Positions 25,298-33,990 of a stretch of DNA of 64,000 nt are shown piece after piece. Below the pieces are notes generated by a model that did not search any database, was not told the origin of the DNA, and saw only the letters and a list, made by a program, of their open reading frames with translations. The stretch lies in contig CAZFMF010000008.1 in NCBI GenBank assembly GCA_964519985.1, forward strand, positions 41,115 through 105,114. The letters run 5' to 3'. The stretch comes from JAIEOG01 sp964519985. Lineage in GTDB: Bacteria > Bdellovibrionota > FAC87 > UBA2466. Numbering within the stretch: the first letter of the stretch is position 1; the number at the start of each line of letters is the position of its first letter. Made by a program: the position numbers and the translations under genes.

Positions 25298-25323
25298 GTA
25301 CACTAGCACGAGCGTTAGTGTAC
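25298..25323. promoter_or_regulatory. palindrome in divergent intergenic region (operator candidate)
   Basis: GTACACTA (25298-25305) and TAGTGTAC (25316-25323) form an exact inverted repeat separated by 10 bases, in the 82-bp gap between a minus-strand gene and the plus-strand protease gene. The symmetry and position suit a repressor or activator binding site, or a start-site hairpin. No protein partner is identified. Confidence 0.5.
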
Positions 25324-25357
25324 ATGGTTAGGGACTGTACTCACACAGTATCCGTCT

Positions 25358-28300
25358 ATGCCGGCGGATACCACTATCGATACGCCCGAAATTATCGTCC
25401 GTGCCCTGACCGGGAGTAGCACTCCTACGTCTAGCGGGCCGGTCGTTAGCGTACTCACGCACCCCGGGTACGACCTCGCCGCGGACTATGTTGAGCCGGC
25501 GGGCGGGGACTGGGTGAGCGAGTTCCCGATCCGGGTGCGGTCGGACGGTAAGGGCGTGGTGAACTGGACCCACGCGATCCCGGTCGGCCTCGGTGCGGTC
25601 GAGCATAAGGCCATCGCCGGTGACACGGGCGAACTTATTCTCGCCACCGGGCTGACGGACTTTTTCCAGTCGGTCGGCGACCTGAACGGTATCGACCTGA
25701 CCGAGTACGAGAGTCCTAGCAGCCGCACCCCGATCGGCCGTTATACCGCGGACGAGTGTCTACGGGCTGCCGCCGACGCGGAAGCTCTGGTCCGGGGTGG
25801 GTACGCGACGGGGGTAAGCATCGAGTTCCGTCCTAATGGCCCGAAGGGCAGTGTAGAGGGCGAGGGGGCGTATTGGGACCGCGAAGTTAAATCACCCATG
25901 CTGCCCCGCCCGGCCCGTCACTTCAAGTCCTGGACCGGCCTCGCCTACGCCCACGCCCGCAAGCCGGTCAACCCCGGGTGCCACACCGTCATCCAGGATG
26001 CCGACGTCGAGGTCGTCGCCAAGTGTATCCGGGTCATGGAGACGGGTAAGGTCGGCGAGCACCGGCTGTCCGAGCGGGTCCTCAAGAGTTTTCGGGACGA
26101 CGCCCCCGACCTCGCCGCCCTCGTCAGGGAGTACCGGCGGTCGACGGTGACCGTCGAGGGCACGCCGCCGAAACGGGACGATGTACCCCCGAAGGCCGAG
26201 CCGGCCCCGGCCGAGAAGGTCGTCAAGGCCAAGTCCGACGCCTGGGTCAAGTGGAAGATCCGCAAGATCATGGCCGAGGGTATCCGGGGCAAGAAGGTGA
26301 GCCGGAAGCAGGCCGTGGCGGTCGCCTACTCGATGGTGGGCCGCAGCGAGAAGGAGGCGAAGGCGGTTCCGGATGCCTCGGAGCTGGTCAGCCTCGTTCG
26401 TAACGAGTGGTTCCACAAGAACGGGAATCCGGCGACCCGGGCGATGACCCATCAGGCGGTCCAGTCGATCGCCGAAGAGTTCGGCGTCTCAAAAGAGGTC
26501 GCCGGGTTCGCTTACCAGGAGGCCCGCCGGTACGCCGCCGCCGACTGGAAGAAGTTCAAGGCGACCAGCGGGGAGTTCTGCCCGAAGTGTGACGCCCGGC
26601 TCGAACGGGACGGCGACGTGTGTAACTCGTGCGGGCACGAGTACAAGGCGTACACCGGCCCCCTCCGCGCGTCGGGCAAGCTCAACACGAACCCCAACGT
26701 CGAGGACGAGGAGCGGGGCGACGACGAGCCGGACTTTGAGATTCCGGAGCTGGACGACGAGGAGGATGACCGGGACACGAAGGCTCTCCGGATTAACGGG
26801 CCGGAGGTGGAAGTCGCCCGCACGAAATCTGGGGCGGCCGTCCACAACATGAATCTCGCCGCCCGGGACGCGAGGATCAAGTCTTACGCCGCGGTCGAAG
26901 ATCACGCTCACCCGACGGTCCGCTACGCCCTGATGGCGAGCCGGGCTCTCCAACGGGGCGACTACGAACGGGCCGGCGGTGCCCACCTCGGGGCGATTCG
27001 GGAACACGAGAAGGAATTGCGAAAGGCGGGGCTGTCGGACTACACCCGCAGTCGGCACGAAGCAGCCATCCAGGATCACCGGCTCGCCGCCAAGAAACTC
27101 CACGACCACCTGCTCTCGCAAGGGTGGGTGTCGCCCCGCAGACAGCGGGAAGTCGCTGCTACCACCCCCGCACCTTCTACCGTCCGCCGACCGTTGTACT
27201 CCGGGCTGGAAGGATCACCGTACCGGCCTGCCGTTAAGCCGTCCGCAATCGACACGGCGACGTATGAGGCGTCGAAACGACAACTTACCGGTCCCGTCGA
27301 GCCGGCCGCCGCGAAACGCGGCATCGTCGGCGGTCTGCTAAAGCGGCTCGGCATCACCAAAGCATTCGAGGACGACGTGAGCGACCCTTACGAAGTGGCC
27401 CGCATCGCGTCGGGTCTGGCGATGAAGACGGGCAACGACCGGGAGGCGAAGGCTACCATCGCCCGCAAGTCCCCCGCCGAAATGAAGGCGTACCACGAGC
27501 GGGCCGCCGACAACCCCCGGCTCGACGCGGACGCCGCCGACCGCCACCTCCGGGCCGCGGAGATGTGGGAACGGGCGATGGTTCCTAGCCCCGTCCGCCT
27601 CGGTAACGGCCGCCCGTACATGAAGGCCCGCACCGACGGGTTCGACGTGCCGGCGGTGGCGATGGGGCCGGACGAACGGCCGCCCGCGTCTATCTCGGCG
27701 TTGATGAACTTCGCCCAGCTCCAGATGGACGGGGCCGAAGCCCTCGCCTACGACGCCCAGCAGTCCGACGACCTGATGTTCCGGACCTACGCGAAGGCTC
27801 TCGCCACGCAGGCCCAGACTGCCGCCGCCACGCTGCAAAAGCAGGCGAGTGCGATGCAGCAGTACCTCAACGGGGCCGCCAACAATGGCGGGATGCAGAA
27901 GCACCCGCTGATGGGGGTGCTGAACACCGGGCAGGCGGGCGACCAGAACCAGCCGGGCACGACCACGTCGGGCGACGTGCCGCCGGGTGCAGACGGTACT
28001 ACCGCCGACGACGCGGACGACGTGACCGCGACCGGTGCCCAGAAGGCGTTTACCGACGACGCGGCCCTCGACAGCCTGTTCGCCGAACCGGTTCCCGTAC
28101 CCGCCGGCCCCGACGTAGACGAGGACGGGTGGCTGGTGTTCAAGGCGTTCCCCGAGTGGAAGCCCCGCCGGTACGCGATGTCGGAACTACGCGACTTGCC
28201 GCGGGCTAACACGGGCGGGGCCGCTAATAAGTCGGCCGCGACTAATACCGCCGCCGCCGTGCAGACCCCGGTCACCCCTACCGTCGAGGCGAAGGCCGAC

Positions 28301-28414
28301 GAGTGGGCGAACCCGGAAGTCGCGGCCAAGCTTAGCGAACTCACCGCCCAGCTCAAGAAGCTCAAGCAGCTCGACGAGGCCGTCCAGCACCGCCAGCAGC
28401 GGGGGGGTTGGTGA
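25358..28414 (+). CDS. prohead protease fused to scaffold-like polyprotein
   Basis: A 1018-aa protein. The N-terminal 230 residues look like a prohead protease of the HK97/S78 type: GELILATGLTDFFQSVGDL, then ALVRGGYATGVSIEFRP, where the Ser of GVSIEF (about residue 155) fits the catalytic serine. Next come a K/R-rich helix (WVKWKIRKIMAEGIRGKKVS), a helical domain, a zinc ribbon (CPKC ... CNSC, about 407-424), acidic linkers, histidine-rich helices, and a Q/A-rich C-terminal helix typical of scaffolds (FAQLQMDGAEALAYDAQQ). K-A motifs (VVKAK, TKALR, TKAFE, QKAFT) occur between segments and may be self-cleavage sites. It lies just before the capsid gene. Confidence 0.78.
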   Translation: MPADTTIDTPEIIVRALTGSSTPTSSGPVVSVLTHPGYDLAADYVEPAGGDWVSEFPIRVRSDGKGVVNWTHAIPVGLGAVEHKAIAGDTGELILATGLTDFFQSVGDLNGIDLTEYESPSSRTPIGRYTADECLRAAADAEALVRGGYATGVSIEFRPNGPKGSVEGEGAYWDREVKSPMLPRPARHFKSWTGLAYAHARKPVNPGCHTVIQDADVEVVAKCIRVMETGKVGEHRLSERVLKSFRDDAPDLAALVREYRRSTVTVEGTPPKRDDVPPKAEPAPAEKVVKAKSDAWVKWKIRKIMAEGIRGKKVSRKQAVAVAYSMVGRSEKEAKAVPDASELVSLVRNEWFHKNGNPATRAMTHQAVQSIAEEFGVSKEVAGFAYQEARRYAAADWKKFKATSGEFCPKCDARLERDGDVCNSCGHEYKAYTGPLRASGKLNTNPNVEDEERGDDEPDFEIPELDDEEDDRDTKALRINGPEVEVARTKSGAAVHNMNLAARDARIKSYAAVEDHAHPTVRYALMASRALQRGDYERAGGAHLGAIREHEKELRKAGLSDYTRSRHEAAIQDHRLAAKKLHDHLLSQGWVSPRRQREVAATTPAPSTVRRPLYSGLEGSPYRPAVKPSAIDTATYEASKRQLTGPVEPAAAKRGIVGGLLKRLGITKAFEDDVSDPYEVARIASGLAMKTGNDREAKATIARKSPAEMKAYHERAADNPRLDADAADRHLRAAEMWERAMVPSPVRLGNGRPYMKARTDGFDVPAVAMGPDERPPASISALMNFAQLQMDGAEALAYDAQQSDDLMFRTYAKALATQAQTAAATLQKQASAMQQYLNGAANNGGMQKHPLMGVLNTGQAGDQNQPGTTTSGDVPPGADGTTADDADDVTATGAQKAFTDDAALDSLFAEPVPVPAGPDVDEDGWLVFKAFPEWKPRRYAMSELRDLPRANTGGAANKSAATNTAAAVQTPVTPTVEAKADEWANPEVAAKLSELTAQLKKLKQLDEAVQHRQQRGGW

Positions 28415-28776
28415 TGTCCTGTGCCGCCCCCGGTGTTGACCCGTGTGGCCCCTCGGTCGAAGCCCACGCCGCGACGGAAGCGGTGGCGGCCAAGACCCCG
28501 GGGTGGCTGATCTCGCAAATTCTGCTGGAGCCGGACGCCGTTTCGATCCCTTACGAGACGACCCCGCCGCACACGGTCGCGTTGGCCCACGCCCGCACCG
28601 GCCGCTGGGCTGACGCCGCCGCCGCTCACGACGACGCCGCTTCGCTGTCCGAAACCGCCGCCCGGTACGCCCGGAACCGGATGGTCCCGCTGTCCGACGA
28701 GACGGTCCGAGCCCACGACTCGGCCGCCCAACTACACCGGATGGCCGCGGGCCACTGCCGGTCCATGTGTTCCTAA
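28414..28776 (+). CDS. hypothetical protein, histidine/alanine-rich
   Basis: A 120-aa protein starting at an ATG that overlaps the protease stop. Most of it is helical with H-x2-AA repeats (ADAAAAHDDAASLSETAARY; RAHDSAAQLHRMAAGH), the same tail type as the TIGR02996 proteins but without the TIGR02996 unit. It lies between protease/scaffold and capsid genes; an assembly role is possible. Confidence 0.55.
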   Translation: MSCAAPGVDPCGPSVEAHAATEAVAAKTPGWLISQILLEPDAVSIPYETTPPHTVALAHARTGRWADAAAAHDDAASLSETAARYARNRMVPLSDETVRAHDSAAQLHRMAAGHCRSMCS

Positions 28777-28814
28777 CTCACCGCCCGCTACCTCACCGCC
28801 CGGAGCTTACCGTA

Positions 28815-30338
28815 ATGTCCGCGACCGCCACCCCGCCGCCGGCCGCCAAGCCGGCTACCCCGTCCGCGATGGACATCCTCAACGACCTTACCCGGGATGT
28901 GAAGGCCATCACCACCCGGCTCAACACCCCCGCTTCCGGGGCCGGCGTCGAAGGGATGCTCACCGCCCAGCAGGCGCCGCACTACGCGAAGGCGGTCGGC
29001 GTCAAGCCGTTCTCCTTCGGGCGGTTCTGCAAGGCCACGCAGTTCGACCGCGAGGAGATCGCCCCGCACGAGATCGGGCTGCTCAACCAGTACAAGAAGG
29101 CGTTGCAGGATACCGGCTGCGGGCTGAACGAGGGAGGCGGTAACACCCTCGTCGGGCACTGGCTCCCGGTGAACTTCACGGACTACGGCGGGCGGCTCAC
29201 GAGCACGTCGGCCGCGGAAGCCATCTTCCGCGAAGTGAAGTCGGTGTTCACGGCGAGCCGCCCCGGGTACGACCCGGAGGAAGCCCAGTGGCTCGTCAAG
29301 AACGGCTACGCCCGGACGCAGTTCGGCGACGCCGACCGGGTGGTGAAGGCCCAGTCCGCGTTCGATGACGCCCTCGGTGGGACGCTCGTCGCCCCGCCGG
29401 TGCAGGGGCCGCCCATCCCGATCGTCCGGCCGCAAGCGGCGTGTCTGGCGGCGGGTGCCCAGGCTCTTACCCTCCCGCCGAACGGCCGGTTCGTCCGCCC
29501 GCGTATCACCGGCGTCCCGTCGGTCAAGGCGGTGGGGGAATCGCAGACCACCCCGACGAGCAACCTGACCACCGGGCAGATGGTCCTCCAAGCGAAGAAG
29601 ATCGCCGGGGCGGTCACGATGACCGAGGAAGCGACGGCTTACACTTCGGGCACGATGGACGCCATCGCCCAGGCGGAACTCGGGCGGAGCCTCGGGCTCA
29701 AGCTCGACTACTTCGCGTTCTACGGCGAGGGCGGCACGCAGTTCCCGGACGGGCTCACGTCGAGCGTGTACTCGGGGACGGGCGGGGTCATCAACATCGC
29801 CAACTTCACGTTCCCGGGCGGCGGGGTGCCGCGGGGGATCGGGGCGAACGGTAATACCCTCCGCCCGGAGTACGGTGACATCTTCCCGGCCCTCGTGGCG
29901 GAGCGGTCGTTCAACATCGACGCGGCCGGCGGGGCGTGGGTGATGCGACCGATGGTGTACGCTTCTACCGCGGCCGTCCGCACCGACGCCGTGACCCCGG
30001 ACGACGGTAACGGCGTGCTGGTGGACATCCTCCGGCGGTTCGGCGAGCAGCAGAGCCAGAGCGTGTGGCGGGGGCGGCGGGTGGTGCAGACCACCAACAT
30101 TGACGACACCGGCACCAAGAACGCGGGCACCGGGCTGACCGACGTGTTCTTCGGCATCTGGCAGTACATGTACTTCGCGTCCTACGGCGCGATCCAGTTC
30201 ATGACCGGGAACAACGGCACCACGTTTTTGAACGGCCAATACCTGCTCCGCGGCACGATGTACGGCGACATCGGGCTGGAATACCCGGGGGCGTTCCTGT
30301 GGTATCCCTACGTCGCCCCGCTGTCGAACCCGTGGTAA
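28815..30338 (+). CDS. major capsid protein, HK97 fold
   Basis: A 507-aa protein starting at ATG 28815. The first 175-190 residues form a helical delta/scaffold-like region. Then VVKA is followed by QSAFDDALGGTLVAPP, which matches the place where HK97-type capsid proteins are cut before a G-G-x-L-V-x-P arm. The rest has capsid features: ITGVPSVKAVGESQTTPTSN, KKIAGAVTMTEEA, LDYFAFYGEGG, and a C-terminal GDIGLEYPGAFLWYPYV. Position after the protease and before head-decoration genes agrees. Confidence 0.9.
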   Translation: MSATATPPPAAKPATPSAMDILNDLTRDVKAITTRLNTPASGAGVEGMLTAQQAPHYAKAVGVKPFSFGRFCKATQFDREEIAPHEIGLLNQYKKALQDTGCGLNEGGGNTLVGHWLPVNFTDYGGRLTSTSAAEAIFREVKSVFTASRPGYDPEEAQWLVKNGYARTQFGDADRVVKAQSAFDDALGGTLVAPPVQGPPIPIVRPQAACLAAGAQALTLPPNGRFVRPRITGVPSVKAVGESQTTPTSNLTTGQMVLQAKKIAGAVTMTEEATAYTSGTMDAIAQAELGRSLGLKLDYFAFYGEGGTQFPDGLTSSVYSGTGGVINIANFTFPGGGVPRGIGANGNTLRPEYGDIFPALVAERSFNIDAAGGAWVMRPMVYASTAAVRTDAVTPDDGNGVLVDILRRFGEQQSQSVWRGRRVVQTTNIDDTGTKNAGTGLTDVFFGIWQYMYFASYGAIQFMTGNNGTTFLNGQYLLRGTMYGDIGLEYPGAFLWYPYVAPLSNPW

Positions 30339-30418
30339 GCGAACCCGCCCGCGTCTGATCGGGACCACCCGGTCGGGCGGGATATACCGCCACCCGGGGC
30401 GGGGAAAACATACCGGGA

Positions 30419-30439
30419 GGGGCCGTGCGAGGCGGCCCC
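30419..30439 (+). terminator. hairpin after capsid gene
   Basis: GGGGCCG (30419-30425) pairs with CGGCCCC (30433-30439) around a 7-base loop, in the 171-bp gap after the capsid gene. There is no T tract, so it may attenuate, or stabilise the abundant capsid mRNA, rather than stop transcription. Further GC-rich inverted repeats occur at 30377-30391. Confidence 0.4.
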
Positions 30440-30509
30440 GCAATACACACCGTACCGAGCAAGATAACACCGGCCGTCACCGGCCAACCCTCTAAAACAG
30501 GACATACTG

Positions 30510-30944
30510 ATGGCCGGTCTGATTAACGATCTGTCTCAGGCTCTCGCGTCGTATAAGGACACGTTCCCGCCCCAGAGCCTCACCGCCACCGGGGCCGGCA
30601 ACGGTATCCTCGTGTCGTCCACTGGCAGCAACCGCCTCAACGCCCGCCTGTCGGTGGGGGACGTGACCGGGTTCACGAGCCTCGCCGTGAAGATGCAGGC
30701 GAGCACCGACAACTCGACGTTCGTGGACATCGACGGGGCCACGTTCACCACCGTCACGGCGGCGAGCGGGGTGCCCGAGATCATCACCTTCCAGCTCCCG
30801 GTGAGCACCACCAGCCCGTACATCTACGTCCGGGCCTACGCCACGCTGGTCGGTACTAGCGTCCGGATGGCGGTGAGCATTCTGGCCCAGGTCAAGTACG
30901 ACGGGGCCGCCGGCTGGAGCGGGTCGCCCCCGGCCAACGACTAA
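30510..30944 (+). CDS. head decoration / fibre-like protein
   Basis: A 144-aa beta-rich protein starting MAGLINDLSQALASYKDT. FTSLAVKMQASTDNSTFVDI and EIITFQLPVSTTSPYIYVRA match a common small phage head or tail decoration protein. It directly follows the capsid gene, which fits a capsid decoration protein. Confidence 0.6.
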   Translation: MAGLINDLSQALASYKDTFPPQSLTATGAGNGILVSSTGSNRLNARLSVGDVTGFTSLAVKMQASTDNSTFVDIDGATFTTVTAASGVPEIITFQLPVSTTSPYIYVRAYATLVGTSVRMAVSILAQVKYDGAAGWSGSPPAND

Positions 30945-30984
30945 GGCCAGCCGGCGAGCGTTCGGTAGCCGATTGTTACCCCGG

Positions 30985-31007
30985 AGGGGCGGTGTAGTAC
31001 CGCCCTT
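30985..31007 (+). terminator. hairpin between decoration genes
   Basis: A 9-bp stem (AGGGGCGGT with ACCGCCCTT, one G-T pair) closes a 5-base loop, followed by TCCCCC rather than a T run. It lies in the 111-bp gap between two virion genes. It probably tunes expression between the highly expressed decoration gene and its downstream neighbour. Confidence 0.4.
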
Positions 31008-31055
31008 CCCCCGCAGCATACCCGCCCATAACACCACCCTCCGGGGAGTACATCC

Positions 31056-31823
31056 GTGTCTTACTCGACGGTCGCTACCACCACCACCGGGGCTCAGACG
31101 CTCGACCTGACGAAGTCCCCGAACGAGAGCGTAGACGCTGTCGAAATTTACGGGACGTTCGGCACGCTGGCCTTCAAGTTCCAGGGCAGTTACGATGGAA
31201 CGAATTTCGTCCCGCTGCTCGCCATCGACAACTCCACGGGCCTGCCCGTGACCGGCGCGACGAGCATCACCCCGACGGATAACACCGCGGCGTCGTGGAC
31301 GATCCCGAACGCCACCAGCATCACGACGATCCGGCTCAACGTCACCGGTCTCACGAGCGTCACGAGTCTGACCGCCAAGAGCTTCGGGGCGGCCACTACG
31401 GACGGGCTCCCGCTCGCCGTCGCCACCGCCACCAGCGGGACGTTCGGCAGCGTCACGGCGTCCGGCGCGATCCTGTCCAGCTCGGCGACGGGCGGGATCG
31501 GGTACACCACCGGGGCCGGCGGCACCGTGACCCAGATCACCAGTCGCACGACCGGCGTAACGCTGAATACCGTGTGCGGCAACATCGTCCTCGTCTCGGC
31601 CGCCGGGTCCGCGACGCCGTTCAGCTTCACCCTTACGAACTCGGCCATTGCCGCGGGCGACGTGGTCACGGTCAACCAGAAGTCCGGCACCGACGTGTAC
31701 ACCACGCAGGTCGTGACCGCGGTCGCCGCCGGCTCGTGTCGAATCACGCTCGCCAACGCCGCCGGGACTACGACCGAGCAGCCGGTGTTCAACTTCCAAG
31801 TTCACAAGGGCGTCGCAGCGTAA
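31056..31823 (+). CDS. head fibre-type protein
   Basis: A 255-aa protein from GTG 31056. The N-terminal half repeats the plan of the decoration protein (VEIYGTFGTLAFKFQGSYDG). The C-terminal half has YTTGAGGTVTQITSRTTGVT and KSGTDVYTTQVVTAVAAGS, ending EQPVFNFQVHK, a domain found at the end of many phage head fibres and receptor-related proteins. Likely exposed on the capsid. Confidence 0.7.
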   Translation: MSYSTVATTTTGAQTLDLTKSPNESVDAVEIYGTFGTLAFKFQGSYDGTNFVPLLAIDNSTGLPVTGATSITPTDNTAASWTIPNATSITTIRLNVTGLTSVTSLTAKSFGAATTDGLPLAVATATSGTFGSVTASGAILSSSATGGIGYTTGAGGTVTQITSRTTGVTLNTVCGNIVLVSAAGSATPFSFTLTNSAIAAGDVVTVNQKSGTDVYTTQVVTAVAAGSCRITLANAAGTTTEQPVFNFQVHKGVAA

Positions 31824-31828
31824 GAACG

Positions 31829-32344
31829 TCAGTCGATGTGCGGCCAAGTACGGCGTCTAACAACCTCTCGGACGGCTTTATCCGAGAGGTTATATGCGGC
31901 GGCAAGAGCAACCGCCGTTTCCCCCGCGGCTCGCCGTATCCGTATTTCTCGGACTTGATCCGGCGTCAGTTTGCAGTTACGTTCTCGTCGGGACCAAGAC
32001 GGTCGCTTCGCCCGGCCCTTCCGGGATTTATCGGCGGCGTTATCGGCCGGCGTCCCGAGAAATAGGTGGTCCGGGTTGCAGCACGGAGGATTATCGCAGT
32101 GGTGACAAACATGGAGATCGAGCGGGTCGGTGCCGGTGTGTAGGTAGTACGCGACCCGATGAGACGCGAGAACTAAACGCCTGTCAGTGGTAGCTACGCC
32201 GAACGCACCGTAGCCGTGTGGGTTAGTCGCCTTCGTCCAGACCCAGCACGAGCTGTCGTCGGTCTTCTTAACGTGCCTCCAAAATCGGTCGGCATGTTTC
32301 GGCCCGACAGTTTCGGCAATCGGGATCGGTCGGCGGTCCCCCAT
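31829..32344 (-). CDS. HNH homing endonuclease (antisense insert)
   Basis: A 171-aa protein on the minus strand between a head fibre gene and the head-tail adaptor. Layout: RFWRHVKKTDDSSCWVWTKA, GYGAFG, SHRVAYYLHTG, then CHHCDNPPCCNPDHLFLGT with the catalytic and zinc residues, NAADKSRKGRAKR, and a C-terminal helix-turn-helix (ETAVALAAAYNLSDKAVREV). It is a relative of the 8276 gene. The insertion adds about 600 bp between genes and leaves the neighbours intact. Confidence 0.88.
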   Translation of the reverse strand: MGDRRPIPIAETVGPKHADRFWRHVKKTDDSSCWVWTKATNPHGYGAFGVATTDRRLVLASHRVAYYLHTGTDPLDLHVCHHCDNPPCCNPDHLFLGTPADNAADKSRKGRAKRPSWSRRERNCKLTPDQVREIRIRRAAGETAVALAAAYNLSDKAVREVVRRRTWPHID

Positions 32345-32421
32345 AACGGCTCCAGTAGTTCTCGGACGGCGTGTGTCGAACCCTTAGCGTACCAAGTCCG
32401 CACCACCGGAGCTAGTCGAAA

Positions 32422-33117
32422 ATGCCGGTGGTAAGCTATGACGATTGGAAGACCTTCACCGGAAATAACCTCACTAGCCCACAGCAGGGCAGTGTATCGG
32501 CCATCTGCGCCGCCGTGTCCGAAGCCATCAAACGCGAGACGGGCCGTGTACTAGAACGCGGCTCGTTCTCCATCGTCCTCGACGCCCCCGTGTCGAGCCA
32601 GATTCGGCTCCTACGGTGGGCACCGCTCGTCATCGAAAACTTAGCGGTCTACGTTAATACGTATGCGAACGGCGACCCCGACGCCTTCACCAGTAGCTCG
32701 CTGCTCACCGCCTACACCGACTACACGTTCCGCCCGGGTGATGACGGGCTTACCATCCCGAGCGGCGTGATAACCCGGATCGGTTACGGCGGGCAGGAGA
32801 TTCCGTGGGGCGGCGGGAGCTACAGCCCGCCCTACTCGCTCACCCCGCAACGCCGGCCGCAACGGGGGAGCATCAAGGTCGTGTTCACGGGCGGGTTCTA
32901 CCCCGTGCCGATGGATATTAAGCAGGCCGCTGTGATGGCGGTGACGAAGATATGGCGCAGTATGCCCTTCGGCGGGCAGATCGGATCGGAAAGCTGGAAC
33001 GGTTATTCGATGAGCCTACCGTCAGCGGCTCTTGCTGCCCTGGCCGACCCCGCTATCACCATGACACTCGACCGCTATAAAAATTATGGCGCGATGGTCG
33101 CCGGGAGCGGTGGGTAA
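32422..33117 (+). CDS. head-tail adaptor (gp6-like)
   Basis: A 231-aa protein. An N-terminal helical stretch (SVSAICAAVSEAIKRETGRV), RLLRWAPLVIENLAVYVN, IKVVFTGGFYPVPMDIKQAA and VMAVTKIWRSMPFG give the pattern of HK97 gp6/SPP1 gp15-type adaptors that bind below the portal ring. The first 25 codons are AT-richer than the rest, next to the HNH insert. It overlaps the next gene by one base. Confidence 0.7.
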   Translation: MPVVSYDDWKTFTGNNLTSPQQGSVSAICAAVSEAIKRETGRVLERGSFSIVLDAPVSSQIRLLRWAPLVIENLAVYVNTYANGDPDAFTSSSLLTAYTDYTFRPGDDGLTIPSGVITRIGYGGQEIPWGGGSYSPPYSLTPQRRPQRGSIKVVFTGGFYPVPMDIKQAAVMAVTKIWRSMPFGGQIGSESWNGYSMSLPSAALAALADPAITMTLDRYKNYGAMVAGSGG

Positions 33118-33482
33118 TGCCGCTCTACGATCAGCCGCCGCCACATTCGATGGACTTGTACTCGAACACCACGGAAGAAGACGCGGCCGGTGGGCGGTTC
33201 AACGTGGCGAACCTGGAGCAAGCGGCCATCGCCTGCTCGGTGAACCGCGGCTCTGCCGGCCGTCCGTCGCGGTACGGGCAAAGCCAGATGGTGTTCCCGG
33301 CCCGCATCGGCGTGCTGACAGAATACCTCGACCAGTACCCCGCCCGCGGGTGGGCCGCCAAGATCACGCACACCCACACCGGCGAGGAGCAGTGGGCGGT
33401 GTTCAGCGGCGGGTACACCATCGGCGAGGCGTATAACGGTATCCCGAGCCTGACGTACTTCTCGGTAGAAGTGTACATCTAA
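33117..33482 (+). CDS. head closure / head-tail connector protein
   Basis: A 121-aa protein (SMDLYSNTTEEDAAGGRFN; VLTEYLDQYPARGWAAKITH; NGIPSLTYFSVEVYI). Size, beta content and position between adaptor and tail-completion genes fit a head-closure protein. TAATG coupling with the adaptor gene. The call rests mainly on gene order. Confidence 0.55.
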   Translation: MPLYDQPPPHSMDLYSNTTEEDAAGGRFNVANLEQAAIACSVNRGSAGRPSRYGQSQMVFPARIGVLTEYLDQYPARGWAAKITHTHTGEEQWAVFSGGYTIGEAYNGIPSLTYFSVEVYI

Positions 33483-33483
33483 G

Positions 33484-33990
33484 ATGCCGACACCCTACCG
33501 GAGCGTCATCAAGGCGGTCATGGAGCTGTACCGCTCCATCCCGGCGACCGCGTTCCCGGACGATGATCGGCCCGAAATCTACCTCGATACCGCGGTAGAG
33601 AGCGAGGGCAGCACCGAAGTCCGCCTGCCCTACGTCATCATCCGCGACGGCGGGCAGACGCCCGACTGGTCCGCGGCGGTGAGCGACGCCCGGTTCGACG
33701 GTTCGTTCGTGCTGGAGTTCTGGTACAGCGGCACGGACGCGATGGAGAACGCGGCGGCGGCCCAGTACGCGGCGTTGTGGGCCGGCGAAGACCCGCTCGA
33801 CAAGGCCGGGCTGGCGTTAGCGGACTTGACCCCGTGGCTGTTAACACCTACGGTCGGGGCACCGGTGAGCATCTGGCCGGGGCAGTGGACGCAGCGGTAC
33901 GCGGGGAAATTGAACAATGAGTTGTGTTACTATGTAACGCAACAGTTTAGAACCCAGACGTATCAGCAAACCCTGTATCCGCCGACGTAA
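33484..33990 (+). CDS. tail completion / tail terminator protein
   Basis: A 168-aa protein. It opens with a helix (YRSVIKAVMELYRSIPATAF), then beta strands (RLPYVIIRDGG; GSFVLEFWYSGTD) and a late NELCYYVTQQFRTQTYQQ. This is the alpha-beta plan of tail terminators that cap the tube. Its stop directly abuts the stop of the convergent HNH gene. Confidence 0.6.
   Translation: MPTPYRSVIKAVMELYRSIPATAFPDDDRPEIYLDTAVESEGSTEVRLPYVIIRDGGQTPDWSAAVSDARFDGSFVLEFWYSGTDAMENAAAAQYAALWAGEDPLDKAGLALADLTPWLLTPTVGAPVSIWPGQWTQRYAGKLNNELCYYVTQQFRTQTYQQTLYPPT

Noticed and set aside
28788..30470. A 560-codon minus-strand frame over the capsid gene
   Set aside because: Antisense shadow of the HK97 capsid gene with R/P/H-rich composition.
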